Assembly: GCA_905195085.1 (NCBI GenBank)
Contig: CAJJUK010000007.1
Coordinates: 1 to 42,907 of the forward strand
DNA length: 42,907 nt
Source: an uncultured Christensenella sp.
Lineage (GTDB): Bacteria > Bacillota > Clostridia > Christensenellales > UBA1242
Reading direction: 5' to 3'
Position 1 is the stretch's first letter; every line of letters begins with the position of its first letter. Under the pieces are notes generated by a model that saw only the letters and a program-made list of their open reading frames with translations, did not search any database and had not been told where the DNA came from. Shown piece after piece: positions 40,461 through 42,907 of the stretch. The translations under genes and the position numbers were made by a program.

Positions 40461-40655
40461 ATGGCTGTTCCAAAGGGTAAAGTTTCAAAACAGAGAAGAA
40501 ACACAAGAAATTCTGCAAACTTCAAGGCAGAGGCTCCAACACTTGTTGAGTGCCCAAAATGTCACGAACTTAAAAAACCTCATACTGTTTGCAAAAATTG
40601 TGGAACATACAAAAACAAAACTGTTGTTGAAGATAAAAAGAATGCAAAGAAATAA
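40461..40655 (+). CDS. rpmF: Ribosomal protein L32 (zinc-binding form)
   Basis: 64 residues. The basic MAVPKGKVSKQRRNTR start and the four-cysteine zinc ribbon CPKC (31-34) / CKNC (44-47) identify zinc-type bL32. AAAGGAG precedes the ATG. It has a long leader that could serve ribosomal autoregulation, although no specific motif was seen. YceD (DUF177), often adjacent, is absent. Confidence 0.97.
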   Translation: MAVPKGKVSKQRRNTRNSANFKAEAPTLVECPKCHELKKPHTVCKNCGTYKNKTVVEDKKNAKK

Positions 40656-40680
40656 TCTATCAGAAATGATAGATTTTTTT
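40654..40680 (+). terminator. Terminator after rpmF
   Basis: A 9-bp stem (40654-40662 with 40667-40675) with a GAAA tetraloop and T5. The stem begins on the second base of the stop codon. Confidence 0.9.
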
Positions 40681-40704
40681 ATTGTATTAAACTAGGAAAA
40701 GTGT

Positions 40705-40734
40705 TTGGAACAAATTTTTTAATTGTGTTATAAT
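40705..40734 (+). promoter_or_regulatory. Promoter placing +1 on the start of the surface gene
   Basis: TTGGAA (40705-40710), an 18-nt spacer and a perfect TATAAT (40729-40734). The ATG starts at 40741, 6 nt after the -10, with no SD in between. Confidence 0.75.
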
Positions 40735-40740
40735 ATTAAC

Positions 40741-42907
40741 ATGAAAAAGATCATAGTAATTTTAATGATGGTATTATGCGGTTTTGCACTTGTTGGTGGA
40801 GGAATTCTTCTTTCAACAAATTATTCTCAAGCCAAAGTTGATGGCGGAGAAGTTACTGACCCAGGAGAAGGTGAAGAAGGAGAAAATCCAGGAGATGGGG
40901 AAGGTGGAGATGTTTCTCCAGATGCCAACACAGAGTTTTCTTGGACGGTTAAGGGAATATACAGAACGTCTTCTACATCATACTCTACCGCTTACAGCAG
41001 TGAAAATGACACTAATAATGCTGACAGCAAAGTTAGATTTTCTGTTTATTGGCGTGACGAGAATGGAAATACAGCTACTTTAAAAAGTGCGATTGGATAC
41101 ACTTTGAATGCTTATCCAACAACTGGCTATACTGTTGGTGGTGGTTCGGACTCATCAACGAATTTGAAATATGTTTATTATGGTTTTTGGAATATCTTCA
41201 CTTACAAAAGATATATTTATGTATCTGCATCTAATGTTGGGACTAGTTATTGTTTTGGAGTTTCAACAAGTGCTTCTAATAACAGTTCAAACAGAAGTAG
41301 AGACACAACAGGATACATATATAATGGTGCTGTAACAAATTCTTCAAGCACAGCAAAAAGTAATTGTTCTCAAAAATTGAGTGGAACATATTATGTTATT
41401 TATCGTCAAGGATATACTGTTACATATAATAAGAATGGTGGAAGTGGTGGAACTTCAAGTCAGACAATTTATGCAGGAATTGGTTACACTTTAACATCAA
41501 ACACACCATCAAGATCAGGTTATACATTTGCTGGCTGGAACACAAACTCAAGTGGAACTGGAGTAACTTATTCAGCTGGTTATACACTTGGAGACAGCAG
41601 TGCAAACGGGAGCAAAACATATTATGCAAAATGGACACCAAAAACATATACAGTTACATACAACAGAAACTACAGCACAACAACAACTTCAACACAAAGT
41701 GTGACATATAACAGTTCATTTACAACAAAATCAAGAACAACATTCACAAGAACTGGTTATACTATAACTAATTGGAGCACCAGCACATCTTCTGTTACAG
41801 GAAGTTACACTGGAGTAGGTTCATCATATACATACAAGACAGTTGGTAATACAACATTATATGCTCAATGGACAATCAACACATATACATTGACAATCCG
41901 GTATTATGGAGGGTCAACGCGGCAAAGCAACACGACAAATTTGAATATAACAGCGTCGAATTGCACAGTTTCAAGCAGCAGTATAGCCTCGGGAAGCAGT
42001 GCGACAGTCAAACATACGTATACGACAGGGTCGTATGGTGTTGTTTTGAAATTGTCCAACAGTGCAAGTTATGATTACTATCTAAGGACAGGAAGCGAAC
42101 CAACAACATCTTCGTATACAAAGCTATACACAACATCAAGTGATTCTTACACATATACGTGGAAACCGGATTCAAATGACACGCTCAACATTTATGTCAA
42201 ACAGCGATATTCGATAAGTTATAACGTAAATGGCGGAAGTGGAACATTGCCGTCAACGACATATAAGATACACGGAACGAGTGCAACACTTGGAACGAAC
42301 AGTTTGACAAAGACAAGTTACACGGCAAATGGCTGGAACACGAACACAACTGGAACGGGGACACACTATGCATCGGGTGGAAGTTATACAACAAATGCAA
42401 GTGACACCTTGTATGCAGACTGGACGCCAAAGACATCGACAATCAAGGTTCAAATCAAGACATCAACAAATGGTTCGTCGTATAGCAATTCAGTGACAGG
42501 TGGAACAGTGTCGGTTAAGTATTATTACGACAACAATAATACTCCGACAACAAAGACAGTCAGTGTGACAAGTGCATCAGCAACTACAGTTGCAACAAAT
42601 GCACTTGTCAGTCAGACAGTGACATTTACACCATCGGCAAATAGTGGATATGTGTTTGTTGGAATCTCTACAAGCAGCAGTGCACCAAATTCATCAACTG
42701 CGACGACATTCACGCCGACATCATCAGGAAGCACCTATACAATCAATGTGTTTTTCAAGGTGTTGTCATCAAATAAATTGAAGTATGATAGCACAGAGAA
42801 GTATTGGTATTTTGAGCATGGAGAATATCCACAGAGTTATGTAGGGACAAGCATGAACAACACACTTAACAGTGTAAGTCCAACAAAGAGTGGAGAAATC
42901 AAATACA
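40741..42907 (+). CDS. Secreted InlB-type repeat protein, 3' partial
   Basis: The frame is open to the window end (722 codons plus 1 base). Residues 1-~32 form a signal peptide (MKKIIVILMM, hydrophobic core, then AKV). A Gly/Glu/Pro/Asp-rich linker (GEVTDPGEGEEGENPGDGEG) follows. Three Listeria-Bacteroides repeats are visible: about 41407-41635 (YNKNGGSGG...AGWNTN...YYAKWTP), 41645-41870 (more degenerate) and 42211-42425 (LYADWTP). From 41876 the sequence is the same module as in the first gene. The rest of the DUF6273-like domain is presumably downstream. Likely an adhesin or surface protein. The start lacks an SD and is probably leaderless. Confidence 0.87.
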   Translation, partial: MKKIIVILMMVLCGFALVGGGILLSTNYSQAKVDGGEVTDPGEGEEGENPGDGEGGDVSPDANTEFSWTVKGIYRTSSTSYSTAYSSENDTNNADSKVRFSVYWRDENGNTATLKSAIGYTLNAYPTTGYTVGGGSDSSTNLKYVYYGFWNIFTYKRYIYVSASNVGTSYCFGVSTSASNNSSNRSRDTTGYIYNGAVTNSSSTAKSNCSQKLSGTYYVIYRQGYTVTYNKNGGSGGTSSQTIYAGIGYTLTSNTPSRSGYTFAGWNTNSSGTGVTYSAGYTLGDSSANGSKTYYAKWTPKTYTVTYNRNYSTTTTSTQSVTYNSSFTTKSRTTFTRTGYTITNWSTSTSSVTGSYTGVGSSYTYKTVGNTTLYAQWTINTYTLTIRYYGGSTRQSNTTNLNITASNCTVSSSSIASGSSATVKHTYTTGSYGVVLKLSNSASYDYYLRTGSEPTTSSYTKLYTTSSDSYTYTWKPDSNDTLNIYVKQRYSISYNVNGGSGTLPSTTYKIHGTSATLGTNSLTKTSYTANGWNTNTTGTGTHYASGGSYTTNASDTLYADWTPKTSTIKVQIKTSTNGSSYSNSVTGGTVSVKYYYDNNNTPTTKTVSVTSASATTVATNALVSQTVTFTPSANSGYVFVGISTSSSAPNSSTATTFTPTSSGSTYTINVFFKVLSSNKLKYDSTEKYWYFEHGEYPQSYVGTSMNNTLNSVSPTKSGEIKY
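41876..42907 (+). repeat. Long direct repeat, right copy (truncated by window end)
   Basis: This copy aligns gaplessly to 1211-2242 at offset 40,665, and the similarity continues to the last base of the window. Confidence 0.9.

Noticed and set aside
1..42907. A 39-kb mobile element bounded by direct repeats
   Set aside because: The repeats are coding modules of paralogous surface proteins, and the interior is core metabolism and housekeeping with no integrase, transposase or att-like site.

Overview
The window looks like a chromosomal segment of a low-GC, Gram-positive-type anaerobe, most likely an uncultivated member of the Clostridia (an inference; no rRNA is present). In favour of this are RNase J, zinc-type ribosomal protein L32, DegV paralogues, DUF378, DUF4364 and YlbJ-type families, SD-led genes with sigma-A-like TTGACA/TATAAT promoters, short U-tailed terminators, and fermentative or C1 metabolism (Pta-AckA, formate-tetrahydrofolate ligase, 2[4Fe-4S] ferredoxin). 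TGA is a stop codon. A YlbJ-like protein and signal-less DUF11 proteins hint at spore formation. No tRNA, rRNA, CRISPR array, transposase or phage gene was seen.

Layout. 1-2976: 3' part of a large secreted repeat protein. 3079-5116 (minus): gpmI and a DUF378 membrane protein. 5426-11845 (plus): greA, a membrane protein, rnj, a TrmR-like methyltransferase, a PAP2 phosphatase, tsaE-tsaB and a zinc-ribbon/acidic-tail protein. 11933-15856 (minus): a 1307-residue envelope protein with four lectin-like modules, one membrane span and a cytoplasmic coiled coil. 15950-17145: two half-size TauE/TSUP genes separated by a small antisense gene. 17251-22336 (plus): ferredoxin, a degenerate Ppx/GppA-like protein, a membrane-anchored HtrA-like protein that has lost its catalytic triad, an MreB-like protein, then minD and a minE-like gene. 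22392-26608 (minus): degV, an ABC permease/ATPase pair and DUF4364. 26783-30049 (plus): a helical unknown, two DUF11 proteins and a small Cys-rich ORF. 30150-40655: fhs, DUF308, a glycosyltransferase (minus), an ADP-ribosylglycohydrolase/N-formylglutamate-amidohydrolase-like fusion, degV2, a HIT/RNase H fusion, a YlbJ-like gene (minus), pta-ackA and rpmF. 40741-42907: the start of a second secreted repeat protein that runs off the window.

The most notable features are: (i) the 17251-21193 operon, where two apparent pseudoenzymes sit with an MreB-like filament protein just ahead of minD; (ii) two unusual fusions (DraG-like plus FGase-like; HIT plus RNase HI); (iii) three genes whose promoters place the transcription start on the start codon with no SD (9632, 25974, 40741); (iv) a gapless 1032-nt direct repeat shared by the two edge genes at a constant offset of 40,665; (v) terminators that repeatedly enclose the stop codon; and (vi) a DUF11-DUF11-Cys-rich cluster that could be a spore-surface or other self-assembling layer.

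Limits: all family names come from motif recognition by eye. No similarity search, structure prediction or expression data was available. Start sites were chosen from SD spacing and family N-termini.
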